Assembly (NCBI GenBank): GCA_014380625.1
Contig: JACMJL010000207.1
Coordinates: 1 to 50,531, forward strand
Direction: 5' to 3'
Source of the DNA: Clostridiaceae bacterium
GTDB lineage: Bacteria > Bacillota > Clostridia > Clostridiales > Clostridiaceae
Length of the DNA stretch: 50,531 bases
In this document: positions 1 through 8,132 of the stretch, piece by piece
How positions within the stretch are numbered: position 1 is the first letter of the stretch
Layout of the letters: each line of letters opens with the position of its first letter
Program-made: the position numbers and the translations under genes
The notes under the pieces: model-generated
Told to the model about the DNA's origin: nothing
Database searches by the model: none
The model's input: the letters and a program-made list of their open reading frames with translations, nothing else

Positions 1-284
1 ATAGGTATGAAACTAGTAAAATAATCAATTTGAACTTTGTTCAAAAACCAGATAAAGTAATTTTAGCAACTGGAGTGGATTTTCCAGATGCCTTAGCTGG
101 AAGTGTTTATGCAGGACTTAACCAATATCCAATAGTTTTAACTGATGCTACAAACTCAGTTAATGCAATAAACTATTTGAAATTTTTAAGTAATAATGGA
201 GATATAATCCACATGGAAGCTTTAGGCTTAAAAGGGGCAATAGATGAAAGTACTATTAATCGCTTAACAACATCTATAAAATAA
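1..284 (+). CDS. Cell wall-binding repeat 2 (CWB2) protein, C-terminal part
   Basis: The gene enters from before the window; its frame is open from base 3, giving RYETSKIIN at once. RYETS, followed by VILATG, FPDALAGS and a late PIVLTD, is the typical order of one CWB2 (PF04122) repeat. CWB2 modules come in threes and hold surface proteins to anionic cell-wall polymers in clostridia. Only about the last repeat is visible, so the functional domain of the protein is unknown. The stop is at 282-284. The following 130 bases hold an imperfect small hairpin near 298-314 but no convincing terminator. Confidence 0.85.
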   Translation, partial: RYETSKIINLNFVQKPDKVILATGVDFPDALAGSVYAGLNQYPIVLTDATNSVNAINYLKFLSNNGDIIHMEALGLKGAIDESTINRLTTSIK

Positions 285-416
285 AATTTTTAAAGTATGA
301 ATTGATCAGTTCACATAAAATTTAGAATTTATTTATTTTATTTAAAGAAATAAGAGTTATAATATAGATGAAAGTAAATTAAAAATATTTATATTGAAAA
401 GTGAGGCAACAAAATT

Positions 417-839
417 ATGAATATAGCGTTTTTTTTAACTCCTAAAAAAGAGGTAGCCTTCGAAAAATCAAGTTGCACAATGAGACAGGCATTAGAAAAA
501 ATGGAGTATCATAGATATTCCGCTATTCCAATTTTAGATGAGAAAGGAAAATACATTGGAACCTTAACAGAGGGTGACTTGTTATGGAAATTAAAAAATA
601 CACCAAACTTAGATTTTCAAAACACAACCAAAATTACAATTTCAGATATACTAATGCATGTTACCAATAAACCTGTTCATATTGATTGTGATATAGAAGA
701 TCTAGTAGTTACCTCAATTAATCAAAATTTTATTCCTGTTATAGATGATAGTAATATATTCATAGGTATTATTAAAAGAAGTGATATAATTACCTATTGT
801 TATGAGAAGATGTTTGAAAAAACAAAAAAAGAAGCTTAA
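417..839 (+). CDS. CBS-domain protein
   Basis: This 140-residue protein holds a CBS pair and nothing else. Repeat one spans about residues 15-60 (TMRQALEKMEYHRYSAIPIL, then DEKGKYIGTLTEGDLL). Repeat two spans about 80-130 (ISDILMH..., FIPVIDDSNIFIGIIKRSDI). CBS pairs bind adenine nucleotides or related ligands and regulate partners; the partner is not evident here. The ATG has a weak upstream AGTGAGG. A TATAAT lies at 358-363 but without a good -35. It is 88 bases upstream of argB, which has its own operators, so shared function is not implied. Confidence 0.85.
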   Translation: MNIAFFLTPKKEVAFEKSSCTMRQALEKMEYHRYSAIPILDEKGKYIGTLTEGDLLWKLKNTPNLDFQNTTKITISDILMHVTNKPVHIDCDIEDLVVTSINQNFIPVIDDSNIFIGIIKRSDIITYCYEKMFEKTKKEA

Positions 840-866
840 ATATCTGAATTATAACCACTTTACAGT

Positions 867-904
867 ATTGCATAATTATGCTTTTAGATGTATAATTATG
901 CATA
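867..904 (+). promoter_or_regulatory. Two tandem ARG-box-like operators before argB
   Basis: Two 18-base dyads lie at 867-884 and 887-904. Their cores GCATAATTATGC (870-881, a perfect palindrome) and GTATAATTATGC (890-901) are centred 20 bases apart with a 2-base gap. That size, AT-rich core and spacing match the paired boxes bound by ArgR/AhrC hexamers. They end 23 bases before the argB start and would repress it when arginine is plentiful. The operator role is inferred from arrangement and gene context. Confidence 0.7.
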
Positions 905-927
905 TTACTGTTTAGGGGGCTTTTTTT

Positions 928-1806
928 ATGTTTAACAAGGATAGCAATACAAATATTCAGAGGGCAAATATTTTAAGTCAGGCATTACCTTATATTCAAA
1001 AATTCAATGGAAAAACTATAGTTATAAAATATGGTGGTAATGCAATGATTAATGAAGATTTAAAAAATGCAGTTATTAGGGATATAGTTCTAATGAATTG
1101 TGTTGGGATAAAGGTTGTTGTTGTTCACGGAGGTGGACCAGAAATCAATGACTTTTTAAATAAAATCGGAAAGAAAAGCGAATTTATAAACGGATTAAGA
1201 GTTACAGATGAAGAAACCGTGGAAGTAGTTCAAATGGTTCTTGCAGGTAAGGTGAATAAGGATTTAGTTTCATTAATAGATAAAAATGGAGGAAAGGCAA
1301 TCGGACTTTGCGGTATTGATGCAGATTTACTAAAAGCAAAAAAATCAGAGGTTCAAAATGGAGTAGATTTGGGATACGTAGGGGAGATCGTTGAGGTTAA
1401 TGATTCAATTATCGAACATTGTTTAAATGGAGGATATATTCCTGTTATTTCAACGGTGGCACTTGGACAAGATGATGGAAAGGTATATAACATTAACGCA
1501 GACTCAGCAGCAGCAAAAATTAGTATTAAACTTAAAGCAGAAAAATTTATACTTCTTACAGATGTTCCAGGCCTTCTACTTAATTCAAAAGATGAAAGTA
1601 CTATGGTTTCTCAACTTAAAATAGAAGATATAAAAGAATTAATTGAAACTAAAGTAATTACAGGCGGTATGATTCCTAAGGTAGACTGTTGTATTGAAGC
1701 CGTTAAAGGTGGAGTTAGAAGAACTCATATTATTGATGGAAGAGTTTCGCATTCACTTCTACTTGAAGTATTTTCAAATGAAGGTGTAGGAACTATGATT
1801 TCATAG
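928..1806 (+). CDS. argB: Acetylglutamate kinase
   Basis: ArgB phosphorylates N-acetyl-L-glutamate, the second step of arginine synthesis, in the cytoplasm. The 292 residues fit the family. Visible motifs are KYGGNAM (34-40), the phosphate-binding HGGGPEIN (67-74), GLRVTD near 89-94 and ITGGMIPK in the last quarter. Residues 12-30, RANILSQALPYIQKFNGKT, match the N-terminal helix found in arginine-inhibited hexameric kinases, so feedback inhibition is likely. The start has AGGGGG at 914-919. No other arg gene is next to it. Tandem ARG-box-like sites lie just upstream. Confidence 0.96.
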   Translation: MFNKDSNTNIQRANILSQALPYIQKFNGKTIVIKYGGNAMINEDLKNAVIRDIVLMNCVGIKVVVVHGGGPEINDFLNKIGKKSEFINGLRVTDEETVEVVQMVLAGKVNKDLVSLIDKNGGKAIGLCGIDADLLKAKKSEVQNGVDLGYVGEIVEVNDSIIEHCLNGGYIPVISTVALGQDDGKVYNINADSAAAKISIKLKAEKFILLTDVPGLLLNSKDESTMVSQLKIEDIKELIETKVITGGMIPKVDCCIEAVKGGVRRTHIIDGRVSHSLLLEVFSNEGVGTMIS

Positions 1807-1846
1807 ATTGTCCTTTAGTTGACCTGTTATTTTATTTAAGATAACT

Positions 1847-1871
1847 AAAAAAGCCACCTTTAAAAGGTGGC
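1847..1871 (-). terminator. Rho-independent terminator, stronger for csp
   Basis: GCCACCTT (1853-1860) pairs with AAGGTGGC (1864-1871) around a TAA loop. Read on the - strand the hairpin is followed by six U (1852-1847), ideal for the cold-shock gene. Read on the + strand it is followed only by AAAATATTT, so it may also end argB less efficiently. Confidence 0.85.
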
Positions 1872-1920
1872 AAAATATTTGCTGTCTATATATTAATATT
1901 TAATATATTTAAAGTTATAT

Positions 1921-2124
1921 TTATACTAATGTAACGTTAGTTGCTTGAAGACCTCTAGGACCTTTTTCTGTTTCAAATTGAACTTTTTGACCCTCTTCAA
2001 GGCTCTTTCTTGAACCGCTTCCTTCGATTGCTGATGAATGAACGAAAACGTCTTTTTCACCATCAATTTCAATAAACCCAAAACCTTTTTCTGAATTAAA
2101 CCATTTTACTGTTCCTAATTTCAT
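1921..2124 (-). CDS. csp: Cold-shock protein, CspA/CspB type
   Basis: This 67-residue OB-fold protein covers the whole Csp family length. RNP1 (KGFGFI, residues 13-18) and RNP2 (VFVHSSAI, about 26-33) are intact, and the N-terminal [15 protein letters not shown] is nearly invariant in the family. Csp proteins bind single-stranded RNA and DNA and act as RNA chaperones during cold and stationary phase. A strong GGAGGA precedes the start on the - strand. It has its own promoter, a leader of about 70 bases that can fold, and its own terminator. Confidence 0.97.
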   Translation of the reverse strand: MKLGTVKWFNSEKGFGFIEIDGEKDVFVHSSAIEGSGSRKSLEEGQKVQFETEKGPRGLQATNVTLV

Positions 2125-2202
2125 AAAAATATCCTCCTAAGAAAAACACCATTAATCATGATACACTAATTTTGTATCGAAAGTGTTTACTTTAATAATT
2201 TT

Positions 2203-2231
2203 ATTATAGCACAAGGCAAAATTAATAGCAA
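2203..2231 (-). promoter_or_regulatory. Promoter of the csp gene
   Basis: On the - strand TTGCTA (2231-2226) is followed after 17 bases by TATAAT (2208-2203), and the -10 is preceded by TGC, an extended -10. The predicted start is near 2196, leaving a leader of about 70 bases before the ATG. Confidence 0.7.
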
Positions 2232-2279
2232 ATTTTCTAAAAGTTAGAAAAATATTGGAACTAATAACTAATATTGATA

Positions 2280-2308
2280 TTGAAGCCTATAGGATATTGG
2301 GTTATGAT
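2280..2308 (+). promoter_or_regulatory. Possible promoter of the metallophosphoesterase run
   Basis: TTGAAG (2280-2285), 17 bases, then TATGAT (2303-2308) lie about 80 bases before the likely start at 2387. The boxes are imperfect but spaced correctly, and no gene upstream reads in this direction without crossing the csp gene. Confidence 0.45.
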
Positions 2309-2386
2309 AGCTATATAAATTATGATTATATTTTTCTGCAATAGGAAAATTTTATGTCGCATAACAGAAAAAATGGAGGCATAGCT

Positions 2387-3280
2387 ATGTTAACAGAAAA
2401 ACGATTAAATGAAACATATAAAAATGCAAAGGAAATCTCTTTTGATGATAATTCAAAATTCATTTTTTTTAGTGATATACATCGAGGGGATAACAGTATG
2501 TCTGATGAATTTGCACATAATCAAAGTATCTACTATCATGCCCTAGAATATTATTATGAAAAAGAATATACATATGTGGAAGTGGGAGACGGAGAGGAAC
2601 TTTGGGAGCATGCAAAGTTTAATTATATAAGAAGGGCCCATAGTGACGTTTATGAATTAATTAAGAAGTTTTATAACTCAGACAGATTCATAATGTTATT
2701 TGGTAATCATAATGTTTTTCTTAAAAACCCATATTTTGTGGAGAAAAACTTGTATCATTATTATGATGATTACTTACAAAAGGAATCACACCTGTTTCCA
2801 GGAATAATTGTATATGAAAGCATAATCTTAAAGCATAAACAAACTTCTCAAGAAATTTTTGTGGTGCATGGACATCAAGGTGATTTAATTAATGATCAGC
2901 TTTGGAGATTATCTATGTTTATGTTACGTTATTTTTGGCGATATATGCATATTGTAGGGTTTAAGAATCCAGCAAGTCCGGCAAAAAATATATACAAACA
3001 GCATAAAATAGAAAGAAACTTTAATAAGTGGAATAGGTTAAATGGAGTTATGATGATATGTGGGCATACACATCGTCCTAAATTTCCAAGTAGAGGAGAA
3101 ATGCCATACTTTAATACAGGGTGTTGCGTACATCCTCGTGGGATAACGGGCATTGAAATTACAAATGGTAAAATAATGATGGTAAGCTGGAGAGTTACTC
3201 CAGATAAAAATGGGTTTCTACAGATCAATAGGACGATTATACATGGTCCAACAGAAATATTAGATTTTGAAGATAGATAA
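2387..3280 (+). CDS. Calcineurin-like metallophosphoesterase
   Basis: The protein carries the ordered metal motifs of the superfamily: FSDIHRGDN (28-36), VGDGEELWE (66-74), GNHN near 118, HGHQGD near 165 and GHTHRP near 230. These bind two metal ions that hydrolyse phosphate esters. The substrate cannot be read from the sequence; the SDIH start and spacing resemble LpxH- and UDP-sugar-type members more than protein phosphatases. An earlier in-frame ATG at 2354 exists, but 2387 has GGAGG at 2375-2379, so I chose it, giving 297 residues. It starts a + strand run continuing into the next gene 29 bases on. Confidence 0.85.
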   Translation: MLTEKRLNETYKNAKEISFDDNSKFIFFSDIHRGDNSMSDEFAHNQSIYYHALEYYYEKEYTYVEVGDGEELWEHAKFNYIRRAHSDVYELIKKFYNSDRFIMLFGNHNVFLKNPYFVEKNLYHYYDDYLQKESHLFPGIIVYESIILKHKQTSQEIFVVHGHQGDLINDQLWRLSMFMLRYFWRYMHIVGFKNPASPAKNIYKQHKIERNFNKWNRLNGVMMICGHTHRPKFPSRGEMPYFNTGCCVHPRGITGIEITNGKIMMVSWRVTPDKNGFLQINRTIIHGPTEILDFEDR

Positions 3281-3309
3281 ACACTCATTTACCAAGGAAA
3301 GGGAGAATA

Positions 3310-5091
3310 ATGATACATAATTATTTAAAAGAAAATATCTTAATAACTGACGGAGCAATGGGTACATATTATTCTGAAATAACCGGAGATAATGTTTCCT
3401 TTTGCGAAATGGGTAATATAGACAAACCGGAAATAATAAAAAGAATACATAAAGAGTATATCGATGCTGGAGCAAAACTTATTAGAACGAATACGTTCTC
3501 AGCCAATACTAGGGCGCTTGGATTTTCTAGAAATCAAGTTAAAGTGATTATTGAAAGTGGTTGTAGAATTGCAGCGGAAGCTATTAAAGACAATGAAACT
3601 TTTATAGGGGCTAGCATTGGACCTATATGTGATTCTAAATTAGATGAAAATGAAGATAATATTATTGATGAATATAAGTTTATAGTTGATACCTTAATTT
3701 CCTGTAATATAGATATATTTATTTTTGAAACTTTTAGTAGTTTAGATTATCTAAAGGAAATTTTTCAATACATAAAAGAAAAAAATAGTTTAAACTTTAT
3801 ACTTATTCAGTTTGCAATAACCCCGGATGGATTTACTAGAGACGGTTTAAGCGTAAATCGAATAATAAATGAATTAAATTCTATTAAATTATTCGATGCC
3901 TATGGATTTAATTGCGGATCAGGACCAACACATTTATATAAGGCTTTAAAAAGGTTGAATATTTCTGGGGAAATAATCTCGGTGTTACCTAATAGTGGGT
4001 ATCCTGAAGTAGTTAATGAGAGAACAGTTTTTGTAAATAATCCAGAGTATTTTGCTGATAAAATGGAAGTTTTTAAGAATCTAGGAGCAAGAATATTGGG
4101 AGGGTGTTGTGGGACCACTCCAATGCATATAAGGAAACTTAAGGAAATGCTAAACCTAGATAAAAAGGCAATTATTTCTGAAGTCATTAATGAGGTAGTT
4201 AATGTAGTAGAAGTTAAAAAGAAAAGTAATGTTTTTTTTCGTAAATTAGAAAAGAATGAGTTTGTTATAGCGGTAGAATTAGCTCCACCTTTTGATATTT
4301 CCACAGAAAAGATTATGAGTGGGGCTAAACGATTAAAAGATAATGGGGTTGATTTAATTACAGTGCCTGACTCTCCCATGTCAAAGGTTAGGGTTGACGC
4401 TACAATAATTGCTGCGAAAATCAAAAGAGAAATCGGTATTGATGCTATGCCACATGTTTGTTGTAGAGATAAAAATATAAATGCTATAAGGTCAGGTACA
4501 CTAGCTGCTCACATTGAAGGGATCAGAAATATCTTAGCTATTACTGGGGATCCCGTTTCAGATTTAGATAAGGTGGGAATTAAAAATGTGTTTAATTTAA
4601 ATTCCTTTAAGCTTATAGAACTTTTCACTGAAATGAATAATGAGGTTTTTCATGAGGAGGATATAAATATTGGAGCTGCTTTAAACCTGAATGTATTAAA
4701 TTTAGAAATAGAGCTTTCTAGAATGGAAAAGAAAATTCAAAGAGGAGCAAGTTTCTTTTTAACACAACCAATTTATGAAGATAAAGCAATAGAGGCGTTA
4801 AAGAGGATAAAAAAAGAGTATAATGTAAAAATACTCGGAGGCATACTGCCAATAGTAAGTTATAAAAATGCTCAGTTTTTAAATAATGAGCTTTCCGGTG
4901 TAAATATTCCTAACAGTTATGTTGATAGATTTAAATTGGATATGAATAAGGCAGAGGCAGAAAAAGTAGGAATTGATATGGCTGTTGAAATTGCAAATAA
5001 AATTAAAGATTATGTGGATGGAATCTATTTTATGACTCCATTTAATAGGGTAGAAATGATTATTGAAATAATGAATAAGAGGGAGAGCTAG
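3310..5091 (+). CDS. Homocysteine S-methyltransferase / methylenetetrahydrofolate reductase fusion
   Basis: Two enzymes in one 593-residue chain, as in Bacillus YitJ. Residues 1-285 form a homocysteine S-methyltransferase barrel with DGAMGTY (14-20) and the zinc cysteines in NCGSGPTH (C202) and GGCCGTT (C266, C267). Residues about 315-593 are a MetF-type reductase (VELAPPFDIS, ITGDP, FFLTQPIYE). Together they make 5-methyl-THF and transfer one-carbon units to homocysteine for methionine. It starts after AAAGGGAG. No SAM riboswitch or T-box is visible; the gap upstream is only 29 bases, so it is probably cotranscribed with the phosphoesterase. Confidence 0.92.
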   Translation: MIHNYLKENILITDGAMGTYYSEITGDNVSFCEMGNIDKPEIIKRIHKEYIDAGAKLIRTNTFSANTRALGFSRNQVKVIIESGCRIAAEAIKDNETFIGASIGPICDSKLDENEDNIIDEYKFIVDTLISCNIDIFIFETFSSLDYLKEIFQYIKEKNSLNFILIQFAITPDGFTRDGLSVNRIINELNSIKLFDAYGFNCGSGPTHLYKALKRLNISGEIISVLPNSGYPEVVNERTVFVNNPEYFADKMEVFKNLGARILGGCCGTTPMHIRKLKEMLNLDKKAIISEVINEVVNVVEVKKKSNVFFRKLEKNEFVIAVELAPPFDISTEKIMSGAKRLKDNGVDLITVPDSPMSKVRVDATIIAAKIKREIGIDAMPHVCCRDKNINAIRSGTLAAHIEGIRNILAITGDPVSDLDKVGIKNVFNLNSFKLIELFTEMNNEVFHEEDINIGAALNLNVLNLEIELSRMEKKIQRGASFFLTQPIYEDKAIEALKRIKKEYNVKILGGILPIVSYKNAQFLNNELSGVNIPNSYVDRFKLDMNKAEAEKVGIDMAVEIANKIKDYVDGIYFMTPFNRVEMIIEIMNKRES

Positions 5092-5093
5092 AT

Positions 5094-5288
5094 ATGAATG
5101 GACAGAGAAGATCAGATATATATCCTGGTAGACTTGTGGATGTTGTCTTGAAAAATGATCAAGGGACGGGTAAATTGACTCGAGGAACTGTAAAAAATAT
5201 CCTTACCAATTCTGCAAATCATCCAAGAGGCATAAAGGTAAGATTAGAAGATGGTCAGGTAGGTAGAGTCCAGGTAATAATAAAGTAA
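5094..5288 (+). CDS. YwbE family protein
   Basis: A 64-residue protein matching the whole YwbE/DUF2196 family: RSDIYPGRLVDVVLKNDQ near the start, LTRGTVKNILTNS in the middle and HPRGIKVRLEDGQVGRVQ at the end. The family is small, basic and conserved in Firmicutes, with no established biochemical role known to me. It begins two bases after the preceding stop, with its ribosome site (GGGAG) inside the end of that gene, so translation is probably coupled. Confidence 0.88.
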   Translation: MNGQRRSDIYPGRLVDVVLKNDQGTGKLTRGTVKNILTNSANHPRGIKVRLEDGQVGRVQVIIK

Positions 5289-5313
5289 ATTGTAGTACAG
5301 GAGTGGTATTTTC

Positions 5314-5955
5314 GTGGAGAAGGTTTACAATGGCATAGTGATTTTTGGGGAAATGGGTGCTGGAAAAGATGCACTTGCAGAACAATTTACCTCTTTGAGG
5401 AAGAATTCAAAGATCTATAATATGGGTGTGCTTTGCAGAGAGATGATGAAAGTTTCTAAAATTAATCCATCTTGGAGAGATAAGGAAAGGTATATTGGGC
5501 AAACTACTGCAGACAAATTAAGAGAGATGGATGTTAATATTATGTGTGATTATATTCTAGCACTTATTTATGAGAGTGGTCAGAATATGTATGGATTCAA
5601 TCTTTCTGGGTTTGAAGGAGAAAATTACAATAAAGAACTACTTAGGCAACTATCTCTAATAAGAAATCATGAACTGTCCATTATTGTTGGGGGAAGAACA
5701 ATTTCAGATTTCAATTACTTTAATAATAAGGGCTATTTAATTATAGGAATTAGCATTAGCAACGAGGTTAGAAGGAAGAGACTTGTTTTAAGAGATGGGG
5801 AGAATACTGTAAATGCTAGCAGTTCGCTTCATAACACAGAAGTCGATGCCACCTATATAGTAAATAATCTTTGTCATGAGATTATAGTAAACCATGGAAC
5901 AATTTTAGATCTTAAAAATATGGCGGAAAATATATTGAAAAAATATGAATTCTAA
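5314..5955 (+). CDS. P-loop kinase-like protein of unknown substrate
   Basis: A GTG start is supported by AGGAG at 5299-5303. The 213 residues begin with a strand and a Walker A-type loop, FGEMGAGKD (11-19). The Asp after Lys is common in nucleotide-kinase folds such as dephospho-CoA and dNMP kinases. A later basic stretch, RRKRLVLRDG, could be the lid helix, and GGRTISDF near residue 130 resembles the switch that closes on substrate. No family-specific substrate signature is clear. It lies 25 bases after ywbE and 37 before the WG-repeat gene. Confidence 0.6.
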   Translation: MEKVYNGIVIFGEMGAGKDALAEQFTSLRKNSKIYNMGVLCREMMKVSKINPSWRDKERYIGQTTADKLREMDVNIMCDYILALIYESGQNMYGFNLSGFEGENYNKELLRQLSLIRNHELSIIVGGRTISDFNYFNNKGYLIIGISISNEVRRKRLVLRDGENTVNASSSLHNTEVDATYIVNNLCHEIIVNHGTILDLKNMAENILKKYEF

Positions 5956-5992
5956 GAAAAGAAAAAATATATAAAAATGAGGAGAAATTAAA

Positions 5993-7006
5993 ATGATAAA
6001 TGATAACACTCTTTATCCAGTAAAATTAAATGGAAAGTATGGCTATATTAATAAAATCGGTGAGATTTGTATAAAACCACAATTTGATTATGCTGAAGAA
6101 TTTAATGATAAATTAGCAATTATCGGAATCGGTGAAAAAGTTAAATTTATTGATAAAAACGGCAATTTCATGAGTGAAAGCGAATACGATGATGTATATG
6201 AAATAAGTGAAGGCTACACAGTGGTGGAATTAGGCGGAAAGAAAGGTTATGTTGATAATAATGCTAATTTAGTTATAGAAACTAAATATGATGAGGCTTA
6301 TGGGTTTTCAGATGGACTTGCTGCAGTTAAAGTTGGCTATAAATGGGGATATATTAATCAATTAGGAGAGGTCATAATTAAGGAGCAGTTCTTAGATGTC
6401 TCAGATTTTAGTGAAGGAATTGCACTTGTTCAATTGGGCGGGAAGCTAGGCTATATTGATAAAATTGGTAACATGATTATTGAACCTAAATATGATTATG
6501 CTAATAAATTCTCAGAAGGACTTGCTGCAGTTCAAGTAAAGAATAAATATGGATATATTGATAAACAAGGCAATATGGTTATTGCACCAAAGTATTCAAC
6601 TGCAAACGACTTTAATGAGGGATTAGCAGTGGTTGAAGTCAATGATAAATATGGCTTTATAGATAAAAATGGTGAAATTATTATACCTTTAAAATATGAT
6701 TGGGCAGACGATTTTTATGAAGGTTTTGCAGCCATTGCTGTTGGTGAAAAATATGGATTTATAGATAAACTTGGTATGGAGTTAATAGGTCCTAAATTTG
6801 ATAATGTGGATACAATTTCAGAAGGTCTAATATCTGTAGAGGTAAATGGTAAATGGGGATATGTTAATGAAGAATGTAAATTTATTATAGCACCAATATT
6901 TGATGAAGTCGGAAGGTTTATTGATGGAATATCTAAGGTTGTATTCGAAAATAGAATTAGATATATAAAAACTGATGGAGAGTACATTTGGAGTAAAGAA
7001 GTATAA
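5993..7006 (+). CDS. WG-repeat protein, ten repeats
   Basis: The 337 residues consist almost entirely of about ten WG (KWG) repeats of about 33 residues. Each has a core like KYGYIDKxG followed by a strand and a SEGLAAV-type segment; cores appear as KYGYINKIG, KKGYVDNNA, KWGYINQLG, KLGYIDKIG, KYGYIDKQG, KYGFIDKNG, KYGFIDKLG and KWGYVNEE, with more diverged second and last units. There is no signal peptide or membrane segment, so it is probably cytoplasmic. WG repeats are thought to be beta-rich binding scaffolds. It has a GAGGAG ribosome site. Confidence 0.85.
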   Translation: MINDNTLYPVKLNGKYGYINKIGEICIKPQFDYAEEFNDKLAIIGIGEKVKFIDKNGNFMSESEYDDVYEISEGYTVVELGGKKGYVDNNANLVIETKYDEAYGFSDGLAAVKVGYKWGYINQLGEVIIKEQFLDVSDFSEGIALVQLGGKLGYIDKIGNMIIEPKYDYANKFSEGLAAVQVKNKYGYIDKQGNMVIAPKYSTANDFNEGLAVVEVNDKYGFIDKNGEIIIPLKYDWADDFYEGFAAIAVGEKYGFIDKLGMELIGPKFDNVDTISEGLISVEVNGKWGYVNEECKFIIAPIFDEVGRFIDGISKVVFENRIRYIKTDGEYIWSKEV

Positions 7007-7028
7007 GGCATTGATTAGGAGCGATATA

Positions 7029-8039
7029 ATGGAATTTAAAGCTTTAGGAAAAAGCAATTTAAGAGTATCAGTTATTGGCTTTGGGGGCATTCCTATACAG
7101 AGGGTGAATCTAATAGAGGTTAAAGAATTATTATTAAAAGCACAGGAAAAGGGTATTAATTTTATTGATAGTGCAAGAGGTTATTCGGTTTCAGAAGAAT
7201 ATATAGGTGAAGCTTTAGTTGGAAAAAGAGAAAACTGGATTTTGGCATCTAAAAGTATGGCTAGAGATAAAACATCTATGGAAAGGGATTTGAAAATAAG
7301 TTTAAAGAATTTCAGAACAGGATATATAGATTTATATCAATTACATAATATAAAAACTGAAGAAGAATTGAAATTGGTTTTAAGTGAAAATGGTGCTTAC
7401 TCAGCATTATTGGAGGCAAAGGAAAAAGGAGAAATAGGGCATATAGGAATTACTTCTCATAGTATAGATTTACTTAAAATTGCAATTGAAACAGGATATT
7501 TCGAAACTATAATGTATCCCTATAATATTGTGGAAAATCAAGCAGAAGAATTATTTAGTAGGGCTCATCAGTTAAATATAGGGGTAATTGCCATGAAACC
7601 AATGGCTGGTGGTGCAATTATCGATGGTAAACTTGCCTTAAAGTACATTTTAAAAAACCCATCAGTTACAATGGCGATCCCTGGGATGGCTACCCTTGAG
7701 GAAGTTGAAGAAAATACAAGTATTGTAGGAGATAACTCTAGCTTATCTCAGGAAGAAATAGAAAGAATAAATAAGATTTCTGAAGAATTAACTGGTAATT
7801 TTTGTAGGCGATGTGGTTATTGTGGTCCTTGCAAGCAAAAAATAGATATACCTAGCATGTTTTTAATGAGTGGATACAAAAATAGATATAATCTTGGAAC
7901 TTGGGCTGAAGAAAGATATTTTGCTCAAGCTCTAAGAGCTAAGGATTGTGTTGAATGTGGAGTTTGTGAAGAAAAATGCCCTTATGGCTTACCTATTATG
8001 GATATGTTAAAAGAAGTAAGGGTTACCTTTAAAGAATAA
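7029..8039 (+). CDS. Aldo/keto reductase with C-terminal 4Fe-4S-type cysteines
   Basis: Residues 1-250 form an aldo/keto reductase barrel: GLGTS-equivalent VIGFGGIPI near 12-20, IDSARGYSVSEEYIG with catalytic Asp and Tyr, ASKS with the catalytic Lys, and LHN with the active-site His. The last 80 residues hold CRRCGYCGPC and CVECGVCEEKC, a ferredoxin-like arrangement, so electrons may pass between NAD(P)H and iron-sulfur clusters. This fused architecture is common in clostridia but its substrates are mostly unknown. I chose the ATG at 7029 because TAGGAG precedes it; the frame is open further upstream inside the WG gene. Confidence 0.88.
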   Translation: MEFKALGKSNLRVSVIGFGGIPIQRVNLIEVKELLLKAQEKGINFIDSARGYSVSEEYIGEALVGKRENWILASKSMARDKTSMERDLKISLKNFRTGYIDLYQLHNIKTEEELKLVLSENGAYSALLEAKEKGEIGHIGITSHSIDLLKIAIETGYFETIMYPYNIVENQAEELFSRAHQLNIGVIAMKPMAGGAIIDGKLALKYILKNPSVTMAIPGMATLEEVEENTSIVGDNSSLSQEEIERINKISEELTGNFCRRCGYCGPCKQKIDIPSMFLMSGYKNRYNLGTWAEERYFAQALRAKDCVECGVCEEKCPYGLPIMDMLKEVRVTFKE

Positions 8040-8062
8040 AGTTTTTTTCTTCTTGGTTTTTA

Positions 8063-8091
8063 TTGAAAGATAAAAGCATAACGGATATAAT
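8063..8091 (+). promoter_or_regulatory. Promoter of the zwf-cyd operon
   Basis: TTGAAA (8063-8068), exactly 17 bases, then TATAAT (8086-8091). This near-consensus housekeeping promoter sits 42 bases before the zwf start. It is the only clear promoter before 18.1 kb, so it probably drives the whole run. Confidence 0.8.
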
Positions 8092-8132
8092 ATATTTATA
8101 ACTAATTATTATTAACTGGAATGGAGCAAAGT

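Noticed and set aside
298-314. Small hairpin TGAAT/GTTCA after the CWB2 gene as a terminator
   Set aside because: Five pairs and no U run; not enough to call.
1427-1624. A 65-codon + strand frame inside argB
   Set aside because: It lies in another frame of a clearly coding gene, with a low-complexity QQQQK stretch; no support as a gene.
3281-3309. SAM riboswitch or T-box before the homocysteine methyltransferase fusion
   Set aside because: The gap is 29 bases with only a ribosome site, and none of the conserved boxes occur upstream within the coding gene.
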